The notes under the pieces are model-generated. The model saw only the letters and a list, made by a program, of their open reading frames with translations. It was not told the DNA's origin and did no database searches. Both the position numbers and the translations under genes were made by a program. Shown here piece after piece: positions 17,520 to 25,581 of a stretch of 64,000 nucleotides of DNA; position 1 is the stretch's first letter, and each line of letters opens with the position of its first letter. This stretch comes from Microbulbifer agarilyticus (GTDB lineage Bacteria > Pseudomonadota > Gammaproteobacteria > Pseudomonadales > Cellvibrionaceae), in assembly GCF_020171345.1 (NCBI RefSeq), contig NZ_JAIUZM010000001.1:62001-126000 (forward strand). The letters are read 5' to 3'.

Positions 17520-18455
17520 TCATGACTCATCCTGAAATATTGGATTATGAAAATTTGGCGCTCTCAACTCAAAATTGTCAAAATCTACAGTTAAAGTCAT
17601 GGGCTTATCGCTATAAACTTCGCCGTAGACGCCTATCATTCCAGAGAGTTTGCGCCTATCGAAAGCACTCCCCACCAACTTTCCATTCGCAAACACGTCG
17701 AGCTTTCCACCACTTGCCAAAATCGCCAAGCGGTTTTTTTCATTCACATTTAAAACCGGCGCATGGGTCCAACTTATTATATCGATATATTTAGGCTCAG
17801 CTTTTTCGTCATAATATTCGAATTTAAATTTCTGATTATTGGATATAGTGACTTGATACCTAGTATATTTAGATGCTCTAAATGCAAGGCCAGCCGAAAA
17901 ATCATTCGAGCCATAGCTCCCTTTAAAATTAACATCTATCGCTGCATAGAAGTCTGAAAGAGGATCGTATTTAGAATACACAGTATAAGCTGTCGATGTA
18001 CGAGTAGAATAGTCAACCCTCAAAACACCAGAGGCTATTGATGAGGTGTAATCTCCTTTTTCCCCGAATTCCTGCCCTAAATACCATTTATTTAAATCAG
18101 CACCAAAGTGATCATCAGCCACCATATTCCAAGAACTATGATCCGGGTAAAAACCATCAGCATCCCTATCAGAAAAACCATTAGAATCGTTATAGATATC
18201 ACCTACATCAGAATTCACTCCACCGGCATCGCTTATATTAATTGTAGGTACGATATAAATAAATATTCCTATCGCCACCAAGAATCCACCAATAATGCCA
18301 GAAGCCTTCACACGATTATCTGGAATCGATAATTTCCCTGACACCCCACCAGAAACTGCCAAAACCAAGAAAATTATTCCAGCGCATACCATTATTGTGG
18401 GCAATGGTGTTCCAGCAAGCTCGCCAATTATCTCTTTCATCACCAAATGACTCAT
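17520..18455 (-). CDS. membrane-anchored LamG-like hypothetical protein
   Basis: A 311-residue protein with two hydrophobic helices near the N-terminus (about residues 17-37 and 51-71), then a short polar linker rich in Asp, Ser and Asn, then a domain of about 190 residues that looks like a beta-sandwich of the LamG/DUF1080 type (DDHFGADLNKWYLG, YAAIDVNFKGSYGSNDFSAG, KLDVFANGKLVG, TVDFDNFEL). The sandwich would face the periplasm or the cytoplasm depending on topology; no catalytic residues were recognised. The gene is AT-rich and points against its neighbours. Function unknown; carbohydrate binding is one possibility. Confidence 0.7.
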   Translation of the reverse strand: MSHLVMKEIIGELAGTPLPTIMVCAGIIFLVLAVSGGVSGKLSIPDNRVKASGIIGGFLVAIGIFIYIVPTINISDAGGVNSDVGDIYNDSNGFSDRDADGFYPDHSSWNMVADDHFGADLNKWYLGQEFGEKGDYTSSIASGVLRVDYSTRTSTAYTVYSKYDPLSDFYAAIDVNFKGSYGSNDFSAGLAFRASKYTRYQVTISNNQKFKFEYYDEKAEPKYIDIISWTHAPVLNVNEKNRLAILASGGKLDVFANGKLVGSAFDRRKLSGMIGVYGEVYSDKPMTLTVDFDNFELRAPNFHNPIFQDES

Positions 18456-18699
18456 TAGTTATAGCAATAGGACAACTATTGAAACGACATTTTTAATACA
18501 TGAAGCGGCTAAAATCTATGGTAGATTGAGAATAGCCAGAGTTATGGCGTTTATTTCAACTATGGGCAACTTTGAACTAAAATTACATTTAATCAATTCC
18601 TTCATATCGGCCCGACTTGAGCAAAACGCCACTCACGAACGATCAAAGGGGTCTCATTGATTTTGAGCCTGCCTGTACTTTTCCGATTTTCTATCCCCT

Positions 18700-19044
18700 C
18701 CGCCCAGTTTTAGCTTCTATCTGCGCCTTGAAACGATCATCAGCGAGCACACATGCTTTATTGGTTACATCACGAATAGCAAGCAAATCTCCGCCCGGCA
18801 TCAGGCCACGAAAAAGTGCACGATACGCCCCCTGAAGCTCATCCTGAGCCTTCCCCTATTATCGATAAATGGCATGGTGCGACAGCAGACGGATAGGCTT
18901 ACCCAAGGCATTACCACGATAGCTTGACCACGGGCATTCAAGGGCAAGGGAAACCATGCCAGCACACACCGGATTCAATTCGATATTGCGATATACCGTC
19001 AATAGATAACTCTCAACATTCACTAATTTGGACTTGCAAATCAA
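18700..19044 (-). pseudogene. RAYT (REP-associated Y1 transposase) remnant
   Basis: Reading leftward, the frame opens with KSKLVNVESYLLTVYRN, IELNPVCAGM and WSSYRGNALGK, closely parallel to the RAYT at 55960-56636. It then meets TAA and TAG at about 18856-18861 and continues with GAYRALFRGLMPGGDLLA, IRDVTNKACVLADDRF and a typical GRRG ending. The N-terminal HUH half (the TNHVHLL region) is missing. So it is a 5'-truncated copy with internal stops. Repeat motifs typical of RAYT flanks occur on its left and further right. Confidence 0.85.
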
Positions 19045-19333
19045 TGACTCTTACCCATCGATTCCCACCCCAGCGATTCCAGTTTCAGTCACTGGATGGA
19101 GATAGGATAATGTGCTTGATTACAGCTGTGAACACTTATCCCCAACCCCCAATCATTCGCACTTATATTGAATACCGTTTGCAAGCTTTCGATAGGATAG
19201 ATTATTCTCTGACGGGATATATTATAAAATTAGGGTTAGCTAGCCCATCAAGACAATATCGTTCTTTGCTTGGAATGGAATCCTATTAGCACATGCATTT
19301 ATTCAAAATAAATTTAAAGGCAGGAGGCCTAGA

Positions 19334-19819
19334 GTGAACATAGAAGAATTGCTTAATGATTTCTCTACCGGACTAAAATCTGATCCTTTGAATATATCTG
19401 AACTTTCAGAAGAATTAGATATTGATGAGGATGAGGTTTTAGAAAAGCTATTAGAAATAGGTCTAATTCGCGAAAAATTTGACATCCACACTCATCAAAA
19501 GACGGCAACAAAAACGAAGCTGGGAAAGCTTTTCGAGGTTAAAAATGGATGGAATATTGTAGTCTCAGGAATAATCTCAAATTTCTATGAAGAAGAAATA
19601 GAGAGAAAAAGGTATGCACCTAATGTTCCACCAACAGACAAGACAACATCAGGACAGTACATTGACTCAGAAGAAAAGACCTGTAAAAACTGCAAAACAA
19701 AAAAAAGTGTAAGTTATTTCTATCCAAGCACTAGAACTTCAGGCGGCTATACAAAGTGGTGTAAGAGTTGCCTGGAAATCTACCAAAATAACCAAACAGA
19801 AACCAACACTATCGCCTGA
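19334..19819 (+). CDS. hypothetical protein with C-terminal Cys4 motif
   Basis: A 161-residue protein. GTG at 19334 follows AGGAGG by 6 bp, a strong translation start. Residues 1-60 are acidic and helical (NISELSEELDIDEDEVLEKL), resembling a winged or helix-turn-helix module. Residues about 114-145 contain CKNCKTKK ... WCKSC, a two-pair zinc-finger-like motif with an aromatic spacer (SVSYFYPSTRTSGGY) of a kind often seen next to HNH nucleases; no HNH residues are present here. Function unknown; nucleic-acid binding is plausible. AT-rich, between two patches of RAYT-related debris. Confidence 0.7.
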   Translation: MNIEELLNDFSTGLKSDPLNISELSEELDIDEDEVLEKLLEIGLIREKFDIHTHQKTATKTKLGKLFEVKNGWNIVVSGIISNFYEEEIERKRYAPNVPPTDKTTSGQYIDSEEKTCKNCKTKKSVSYFYPSTRTSGGYTKWCKSCLEIYQNNQTETNTIA

Positions 19820-20123
19820 ATACTATTGGAGCCGATGGGAGATTCTAACGACGGTGTTAGCATTCTATTTAGATTGCGAGCTTAATGAGGGTGTTCAAGA
19901 TTCTGTATCAGCCTGAAGATCAAAGGGGTCGAAGATCAAAGGGGTCAGAGTCATTGATTTTTAGCTTGCTTGTACTTTTCGGATTTCCCATCCTCTCCGC
20001 GCCCTAGGGGCTCGGATCTCCGCCCGATTTAATAAATGGGTCAGAGTAAAGTTCCGGCGCGCAAGGCATCATCTGTCCGCCACTGCTGATTGAGGACCGA
20101 CAACAATATGAGCAAGAAGGCCA
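19820..20123. other. repeat-rich debris between accessory genes
   Basis: Contains fragments repeated elsewhere: GATCAAAGGGGTC occurs twice near 19918-19940. The stretch around 19953-19992 repeats the sequence around 18655-18695 (end of the RAYT remnant). GGGTCAGAGTAAA lies at 20039. The last 85 bp resemble the upstream region of the NYN gene at 21402. No gene was seen. Confidence 0.6.
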
Positions 20124-20246
20124 GTGAAAGATCTCGATATCCACAAGAAAATCACCGTTTTAATCGATGCGGGCAACCTGCGCAAGCCGTTGCTGGAAAG
20201 GGCCACCAGAGTCATCTGCCGAAGGGAGACAGTATGCCTGAGCTAA
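20124..20246 (+). pseudogene. truncated copy of the NYN gene 5' end
   Basis: GTG at 20124 opens a 40-codon frame whose first 18 codons read VKDLDIHKKITVLIDAGN, nearly the same as MKDLDEHKKIAVLIDADN at the start of the NYN gene 1.28 kb downstream. The DNA match starts upstream of the start codon, so the duplication included the leader. The frame then diverges and ends at TAA. One catalytic Asp is changed to Gly (DAGN for DADN). It cannot encode an active nuclease. Confidence 0.8.
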
Positions 20247-20366
20247 TATCTTTAGGTGGATATCCGTGCCCGCATCAATATTGCAGTGCACTTAAATGAA
20301 TCTACCGACCTAAAGCCCCTCGATCTCACCGAGGGCCGGGGCCAGCAGGAGACATAGTAAATAATT

Positions 20367-20383
20367 GGGGTCAGATCAACATT
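20367..20383 (+). repeat. RAYT-flank repeat GGGGTCAGATCAACATT
   Basis: The same 17 bases occur in reverse complement at 56707-56723 and 56886-56902, directly upstream of the RAYT gene. It marks debris of the same element family in both regions. Confidence 0.75.
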
Positions 20384-20556
20384 TTGGCACTGAACCACCC
20401 AAAACAGACATGCGCTATAAAGTTGACCCGCCCCAGTTATTGCACTCCGGTCGCAAAATAGCGTTTCCTCCGCGAGGTAGCCGACACTGTGCTTTGGCTG
20501 CTCCTACTATGGGCGTTAGGTGAAAGACTTACCCGCGTTTAGTTTTGGGGAATGAC

Positions 20557-21276
20557 ATGTCAGAGAAGACAGTGAATGAAGAGCCAGCGCAAAAAGTATC
20601 CCCTCGCCAGTGGATCAGATTGGTTGTGGTGTACCTCCTTATCCCGTTGGTTTTACTGATATGCGGTGGGGATCTCGGTTGGTGGCAGGCGTGGCTCTAT
20701 TCCCTGCTGATCTTTGCCGCTGGTATAGGGGGGCGCATGTGGGCGGAACAGCGACACCCCGGATTGATAGCCGAACGGCAAAATATTGAAAATTTCCACA
20801 ACGCAAAAGTCTGGGACAAAGTACTTGCTCCGCTGATGGCGGTGAGTCTCGTGTTCCCTATGGTTATAGTAGCGGGGCTGGACCACCGCTATCACTGGTC
20901 CCCCGAATTCCCGCTATGGCTGATCGTGATCGGCTTCACGTTAATCTTGCTCGGATACGCGTTCGCGGCATGGGCACTGGCAGAGAACCGCTTTTTCTTC
21001 AGCGTGGTGTGCATTCGGGCAGATCGAGGGCATGTGGTGTGTGACAGTGGCCCGTACCGGTTTGTGAGGCACCCAGGTTATGCTGGAAATATTTTTCCGC
21101 TGCTCGGGATTGTTCTTGCGCTGGGCTCGGTGTGGGCACTGATTCCTGCGGCGGTGGCAACAATCATCACAGTGATTAGAACCATACTAGAAGACCAGAC
21201 GCTACAGGAAGAATTGCCTGGCTATCGGGACTATGCACGGCGCGTGCGCTTTCGGTTGATCCCCGGGATATACTGA
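20557..21276 (+). CDS. isoprenylcysteine carboxyl methyltransferase-family membrane protein
   Basis: A 239-residue protein with about five or six membrane helices and the ICMT/NnrU-type C-terminal signature GPYRFVRHPGYAGN followed by EDQTLQEELPGYRDYA. In this family those motifs bind S-adenosylmethionine and shape the active site. Bacterial members methylate unknown, probably lipid-like, substrates. ATG at 20557 was chosen because GGGGA lies 5 bp upstream; a TTG four codons earlier is possible. It stands alone within the accessory segment. More GC-rich than the AT-rich genes to its left. Confidence 0.85.
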   Translation: MSEKTVNEEPAQKVSPRQWIRLVVVYLLIPLVLLICGGDLGWWQAWLYSLLIFAAGIGGRMWAEQRHPGLIAERQNIENFHNAKVWDKVLAPLMAVSLVFPMVIVAGLDHRYHWSPEFPLWLIVIGFTLILLGYAFAAWALAENRFFFSVVCIRADRGHVVCDSGPYRFVRHPGYAGNIFPLLGIVLALGSVWALIPAAVATIITVIRTILEDQTLQEELPGYRDYARRVRFRLIPGIY

Positions 21277-21401
21277 GAGATCGGGGTAGTGGGTATCCCA
21301 AATTCGCATAATTGGGGGGGAGAGTAAAATTTTGAGATATGAAATATCCTTTACGGCACCCTGCTAATTGAGCACAGGAAACAACAAGAGCAAGGAACTC
21401 A

Positions 21402-22217
21402 ATGAAAGATCTCGACGAGCACAAGAAAATCGCCGTACTGATTGACGCGGACAACGCCCAGTATGCCAAGGTAAAGGCCATTCTCGACGAGATCTCCGCG
21501 CACGGTCATATCGTAATCAAGCGTGCCTACGGCGACTGGTCCAGCGACTACTTGAAAAACTGGAAGAAGTCCCTCAACGAGCTGGCGATCCAGCCGGTTC
21601 AGCAATTCGCCTACACCACAGGCAAGAACTCTACCGATGCCTCGATGATTATCGACGCCATGGATCTACTCTATTCCAAGCGCTTTGATGCCTTTGCACT
21701 AGTTTCCAGCGACAGCGACTTCACCAAGCTGGCGTCCCGCCTACGTGAGGACGAGATGTTTGTGTTTGGCGTTGGCGAGCGCAAGACGCCTATTTCCTTC
21801 CGCAATTCCTGCGATGACTTTATCTTTACCGAAAATCTAGGTAGCGATGAAGTAATTACCGCGGCTAAGGCTACTGATAAACCCAAAGAACAAGAAGCAA
21901 AGGCAAGTCTCAATGACCCCAGCGAATTGATCCCGCTATTGACCAAGGCTTGGGAGCAGTACCAAGATGACAATGGCTGGGCCAACGTATCCGTCGCCGG
22001 AAGCTTCCTGAAGCGCTCCATGCCCGACTTCGATCCCCGCTCATACGGCGCGTCCAAGTTTTCGCAACTACTGGAGAGTCTGAAGGGAAAGTTGGAGATC
22101 ACCAAGAAAAAGGGCAATGGCAACCAGATCGCGTATAAAGTTAAGCCCAAGAAAAACAAATCAAAGAGCAGACCTCAAGTAAAGGGTCAGAAGATGAGCG
22201 CCGAAGAATATGCATGA
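21402..22217 (+). CDS. NYN-domain ribonuclease with C-terminal LOTUS/OST-HTH domain
   Basis: A 271-residue protein. Residues 8-150 form an NYN (PIN-like) nuclease domain with acidic residues in VLIDADN (D15, D17), STDASMIIDAMD (D79, D85) and SSDSDF (D104, D106), the usual metal-binding set. Residues about 170-245 resemble an OST-HTH/LOTUS RNA-binding module (LIPLLTKAWEQYQDDNGWAN, DPRSYGASKFSQLLESL), and the tail is lysine-rich. The combination is known in LabA/DUF88 proteins and suggests RNA cleavage or processing. Its stop overlaps the next gene by 8 bp, so the two are translationally coupled. A broken copy of its first 18 codons lies upstream. Confidence 0.9.
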   Translation: MKDLDEHKKIAVLIDADNAQYAKVKAILDEISAHGHIVIKRAYGDWSSDYLKNWKKSLNELAIQPVQQFAYTTGKNSTDASMIIDAMDLLYSKRFDAFALVSSDSDFTKLASRLREDEMFVFGVGERKTPISFRNSCDDFIFTENLGSDEVITAAKATDKPKEQEAKASLNDPSELIPLLTKAWEQYQDDNGWANVSVAGSFLKRSMPDFDPRSYGASKFSQLLESLKGKLEITKKKGNGNQIAYKVKPKKNKSKSRPQVKGQKMSAEEYA

Positions 22218-22575
22218 AATCAAGGCCAACCTGCACCCCTGTAGGCACTGCAACGAAACAGGTACCTGCTCTAACGGGAAGGAAAGGGCGAGCTGCAATG
22301 CCTGCGCAAAGGGTCATGAACTGAGCAAGCGACAACGCTATTTCGGGCTTCCCTGTGCCGCTTGCAATGGAATTGGACAAGCCGAGCCGAAAACCGAAAG
22401 GATCAATAAAAGAGTAAAGCCTGTGTTAGCGATGGGCATAGTGTTTCTACTATTGATTTTTATGTTTGCTTTGGCGCTAACAGGAAATTCACACTTCCCC
22501 GAATTCCTGGCCTTCTCCGGAACACTGATTGGAAGTATTATTGCTTTCTACTTTACCCACAGCAAACAAGCATAA
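22210..22575 (+). CDS. zinc-ribbon-like membrane protein
   Basis: A 121-residue protein. Residues 1-60 contain three CxxC-type units (CRHCNETGTC, CNACAKGHE, CAACNGIGQ) that resemble the DnaJ CxxCxGxG zinc module. Residues about 70-92 and 96-115 are two membrane helices. The ATG overlaps the stop of the NYN gene by 8 bp, implying coupled expression. I do not recognise a named family. It may anchor or regulate the NYN ribonuclease at the membrane (inference from the overlap only). Confidence 0.75.
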   Translation: MHEIKANLHPCRHCNETGTCSNGKERASCNACAKGHELSKRQRYFGLPCAACNGIGQAEPKTERINKRVKPVLAMGIVFLLLIFMFALALTGNSHFPEFLAFSGTLIGSIIAFYFTHSKQA

Positions 22576-22645
22576 ACTCCCATACTGACCAAATTGAGTG
22601 AGACAGCACCCCAAATTACGTGCGCTGACAATAGTGAAGGAACAA

Positions 22646-22690
22646 CTACAAAAAACAGTCACTCACAGGAAGAGGGGTAATTAAGCGGGC
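22646..22690 (+). repeat. right copy of 45-bp direct repeat
   Basis: 41 of 45 bases match 15770-15814, and it also leads into an intrinsic terminator. It marks the right boundary of the accessory segment. Confidence 0.8.
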
Positions 22691-22707
22691 AGATTGTCCG
22701 CTTTTTT
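22684..22707 (+). terminator. terminator at right repeat
   Basis: AGCGGGCA/TGTCCGCT stem with a short loop and TTTTTT. It differs from the nrdB terminator mainly in loop and inner stem bases, with partly compensating changes. Confidence 0.88.
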
Positions 22708-22771
22708 ATTTAAGAAATTCCATTTGGCGTCAGAGTTTCTGATAGACCAAAGAAAATAACGAGTAGTGCGA

Positions 22772-23257
22772 ATGCAACCTTTTAAAACGCAATTCACCTT
22801 GTCACGGGATTACCTAGCGGAGTGTTATGACCAGTCTTCACTCTATGGAAAAAGCATCAAACCGAATTATCTGTTTCCCGTCTTGATGCTAGCCGCTGGT
22901 ACCGGGACATTGCTTTATACCGAGCAACCCAAAGTATTGGGCTACATACTGGTTGCTTTCGCACTTCTGGAACTACTCCATATTCGATTTCGACGAGCCT
23001 GGTGGCTAGCTCGGCAGATGTTGGGTAAAAGCGCCAATAGCGAGGTGACGTTGACGATCGATGACGAGCGAATAACCACGCAAAGTGACCACGCACACAC
23101 AACACTGTTATGGTCGGATATCGAACAAGTCGTTGATACCGAGTTAGGTTTGATACTTATCACCAAGTCCAGTGGCCAGCACTACTTGTCAAAATCGTTA
23201 TTTCCCGATGGTCTGGTCGAAAAGATCAAGGATCGTGCAACAAGTGCTCGCGCTTAG
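22772..23257 (+). CDS. YcxB-like membrane protein
   Basis: A protein of about 161 residues with two hydrophobic segments (about residues 34-50 and 54-70) followed by a C-terminal soluble domain with TLTIDDERITTQSD, LLWSDIEQVVDTE and LILITKSSGQHYLSK. This layout matches the YcxB-like domain pattern, whose function is unknown. The start could be ATG at 22772 or GTG at 22766; neither has a strong Shine-Dalgarno. It is the first gene right of the direct-repeat boundary. Confidence 0.75.
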   Translation: MQPFKTQFTLSRDYLAECYDQSSLYGKSIKPNYLFPVLMLAAGTGTLLYTEQPKVLGYILVAFALLELLHIRFRRAWWLARQMLGKSANSEVTLTIDDERITTQSDHAHTTLLWSDIEQVVDTELGLILITKSSGQHYLSKSLFPDGLVEKIKDRATSARA

Positions 23258-23401
23258 GTAAAAATGCGCAAGCGCAGATTCCCGGCAGATCATGTGGTTC
23301 AGCCCACATTCAGTTAAAGCCGGTACGATGGTGTCATCCTAAAACCAAACTCGGCCGCCGCCCGCGGGCGCGGTTTGCTGTGCTGGCACCGATGTACCCT
23401 A

Positions 23402-23959
23402 ATGAAAAGACGACTGCTGCTGCCCTGTTCCCTCGCGATCCTGACAACGGCCGGTTGCAGTACGGCCCCGTATCAGCATTCACCGGCAGACACCGCCAAT
23501 CCCTCCAACAACCCCGCCAAAGAACATCCTCAGGCAGTAAAGCCATCCAAGCCATCCCCTTCACCTACCGAGCTCATCAAAGAAAGCTTGTACCAGCAGC
23601 ACCAAGAATGGAAGGGTATCCCGTATCGGCTGGGCGGCATGAGCAAGCGCGGTATCGACTGTTCTGCTCTGGTCTACCTCATCTACCGCGATCACATGGG
23701 GATTGAGCTACCCCGCACCACCCAGTATCAGGCGTTGGCCGGAGAGTCCATCAAGCGCGCGCAACTGCGACCGGGAGATCTGGTCTTCTTTAAGACCGGC
23801 CGCCGCGGCCGGCACGTGGGAATCTATCTGGAAGATGATAAGTTTCTGCACGCGTCGGTCTCCAAGGGCGTCACCATCTCTCACCTAACGGATCACTACT
23901 GGAAAAGCCGTTATTGGCGGGCACGCAGGCTGGATCTAGAGCCTACTAATGGTTCTTGA
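23402..23959 (+). CDS. NlpC/P60 family lipoprotein endopeptidase
   Basis: A 185-residue cell-wall hydrolase of the Spr/NlpC type. The N-terminus MKRRLLLPCSLAILTTAGC is a lipoprotein signal with the lipobox cysteine after TTAG. The catalytic domain covers about residues 60-180 with the nucleophile in IDCSALV, the histidine in GRHVGIYL and the third polar residue in FLHAS. Such enzymes cut the D-Glu to diaminopimelate bond in peptide stems. ATG at 23402 was chosen over an upstream in-frame codon because it gives the signal peptide. Confidence 0.93.
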   Translation: MKRRLLLPCSLAILTTAGCSTAPYQHSPADTANPSNNPAKEHPQAVKPSKPSPSPTELIKESLYQQHQEWKGIPYRLGGMSKRGIDCSALVYLIYRDHMGIELPRTTQYQALAGESIKRAQLRPGDLVFFKTGRRGRHVGIYLEDDKFLHASVSKGVTISHLTDHYWKSRYWRARRLDLEPTNGS

Positions 23960-24068
23960 TTGCATAGGCAACAACAGCGCTAATTCGCCTTTACGCTGGA
24001 ATAATCATCGGGGCACGCGTAGAGTTTTGGCATCTGCCCCAACTAGCTACTGAGCACGATAACCACAG

Positions 24069-24749
24069 ATGCCTTACGTACTGATTACCCTGGCCATAGT
24101 CGCCCTTATCGTCGGCCCACAACTGTGGGTGCGCTACGTGCTGTGGCGCCACTCCACCGAGATCGGCGATATGCCGGGGTCCGGGGCGGAACTGGCCGAG
24201 CACCTGGTTGAGCGCTACGAGCTCGACGGGGTAAAGGTTATCAAGGCGGAAAAGAACCAGAACTACTACTCGCCTTCGGAAAAGGTCGTGGCACTGAGCC
24301 CGGACGTTTACCATGGCAAGTCGGTCACCGCGGTGGCGGTAGCGGCCCATGAGGTGGGCCACGCGATCCAGTTCTGCCGCGAAGAGCCCGTCTCTAGGCT
24401 GCGCGACAAGTATCTCGGTAAGGCCGGACAGATCCAGAAAATCGGCGGCTACATTCTGGTCGCCGCACCGATTCTCACCCTGCTGATCAAGTCGCCGGTG
24501 ATCTTCCTGTGGATCGGGATTGTGGCGGTAATCACCATGCTCGCATCCGCACTCATGTACGTGGCAATACTGCCGGAAGAGTACGACGCGAGCTTCAACA
24601 AGGCCCTGCCGATACTCAGGGAGGGATACCTGCCGGAGCACCTGTTAGGCTCGGCACACAGCGTTCTGAAGGCCTGTGCGCTCACCTATGTGGCTGGCGC
24701 CCTGCTGGATGTGTTGCGGCTGTGGCGCTGGATACGCTTTATCCGCTAA
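24069..24749 (+). CDS. YugP-type zinc metallopeptidase
   Basis: A 226-residue membrane protein with an N-terminal helix (residues 2-22), the zinc-binding motif HEVGHA (H94, E95, H98), two helices around residues 128-170 and a further hydrophobic C-terminal region. This matches the neutral zinc metallopeptidase family named after Bacillus YugP, of usual length. Substrates are unknown. The ATG has only a weak upstream ribosome-binding site. It converges on the GNAT pseudogene. Confidence 0.88.
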   Translation: MPYVLITLAIVALIVGPQLWVRYVLWRHSTEIGDMPGSGAELAEHLVERYELDGVKVIKAEKNQNYYSPSEKVVALSPDVYHGKSVTAVAVAAHEVGHAIQFCREEPVSRLRDKYLGKAGQIQKIGGYILVAAPILTLLIKSPVIFLWIGIVAVITMLASALMYVAILPEEYDASFNKALPILREGYLPEHLLGSAHSVLKACALTYVAGALLDVLRLWRWIRFIR

Positions 24750-24770
24750 GCACCAGAGAACCCCGCTTAT

Positions 24771-25325
24771 CTACCAATAATCTGCGTTGGCAAATGCGGG
24801 CACACACTCGGTGCGCCCCTGCATTGCCGGAATCGAATTTCCATCCAAGGGTTGCCCCAACCAGCCAATTGGCTGGCTCAGAGGGTAAGGCGCCTGCACC
24901 AGTTCTACTCTAACTGGCACAAAACCTATCTTGGAATAGAATGCCGGATCACCGTAGGTGAAAACCAGATCCGTTTACCTTGCACGCAGTTGATCGAGCC
25001 CGAAACGAGTTAGCCCCTGCCCTACCCCTGTGCCCTGCATCTCGCTGGCAACGGCAACGGGGGATAGAAGAAACGCCTGCTGGCCATTTGGTACCGTCAG
25101 GCGGCTAAAAAATATTGCGCCGACAATACGCTCTCCATCCTTGGCAACACACCCAATAAGTGCATCCGCTGGCGTGGTTGTGATCAGACAGGAAACCAAA
25201 CGCTCGACACTATGCCCTTCGGCCGCACCTTCTGACGCGGAAAAAACGCGAGTGAAGAGTTCGACGACTTCGTCGGTCGCCGTGGGTGCGAATAGTGAAA
25301 ATTCCATAGATCCGACTTCTTCCAA
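24771..25325 (-). pseudogene. GNAT N-acetyltransferase interrupted by an in-frame stop
   Basis: The frame encodes a GNAT N-acetyltransferase: FSLFAPTATDEVVELFTRVF, VGAIFFSRL and the acetyl-CoA segment LSPVAVASEMQGTGVGQGL. It meets TAA at 24975-24977 just after FGLDQLRAR. Beyond the stop the same frame continues with TDLVFTYGDPAFYSKIGF, then VQAPYPLSQPIGWLG, and ends at TAG (24771-24773). The downstream part is the expected second half of such an acetyltransferase, so this is one gene with a single nonsense codon and no frameshift. The real start may be ATG at 25307. Confidence 0.88.
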
Positions 25326-25581
25326 TCCATTTTGCTGGTAGCTATCACTATGGCAGCAACAACCTGAAGTTACTGACTAAACTCCTATTTTCCGTAATGG
25401 CGCCCGGAGTAAAACCTGGTGAGTTCTGCCGACACCCCCACAAAGTCCGCAACAAAGAAAGCCCTGAGCCACCACCCTCGGCCTACTTACCGCAATCCTC
25501 CTGCTGATTTACCACTTCCGCAAGCCAAGCTGGAAGCAACAAAAGCCGACTGCCGAGCAGCAATAGATCAAGGTAAGGACG

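Noticed and set aside
20400..20530. GCGTTAGGT near 20516-20524 looked like the end of an integron attC site before the methyltransferase gene
   Set aside because: No matching complementary core (ACCTAAC-type) or long imperfect palindrome was found within 140 bp upstream, and there is no integrase or cassette array.
15873..22575. AT-rich island considered as a prophage
   Set aside because: No integrase, structural, lysis or phage replication genes were seen; the content is a mix of accessory genes and RAYT debris.
24975..24977. Internal stop in the GNAT gene considered as a recoded codon
   Set aside because: The codon is TAA, which is not used for selenocysteine or pyrrolysine, so a nonsense mutation or sequence error is the simpler reading.
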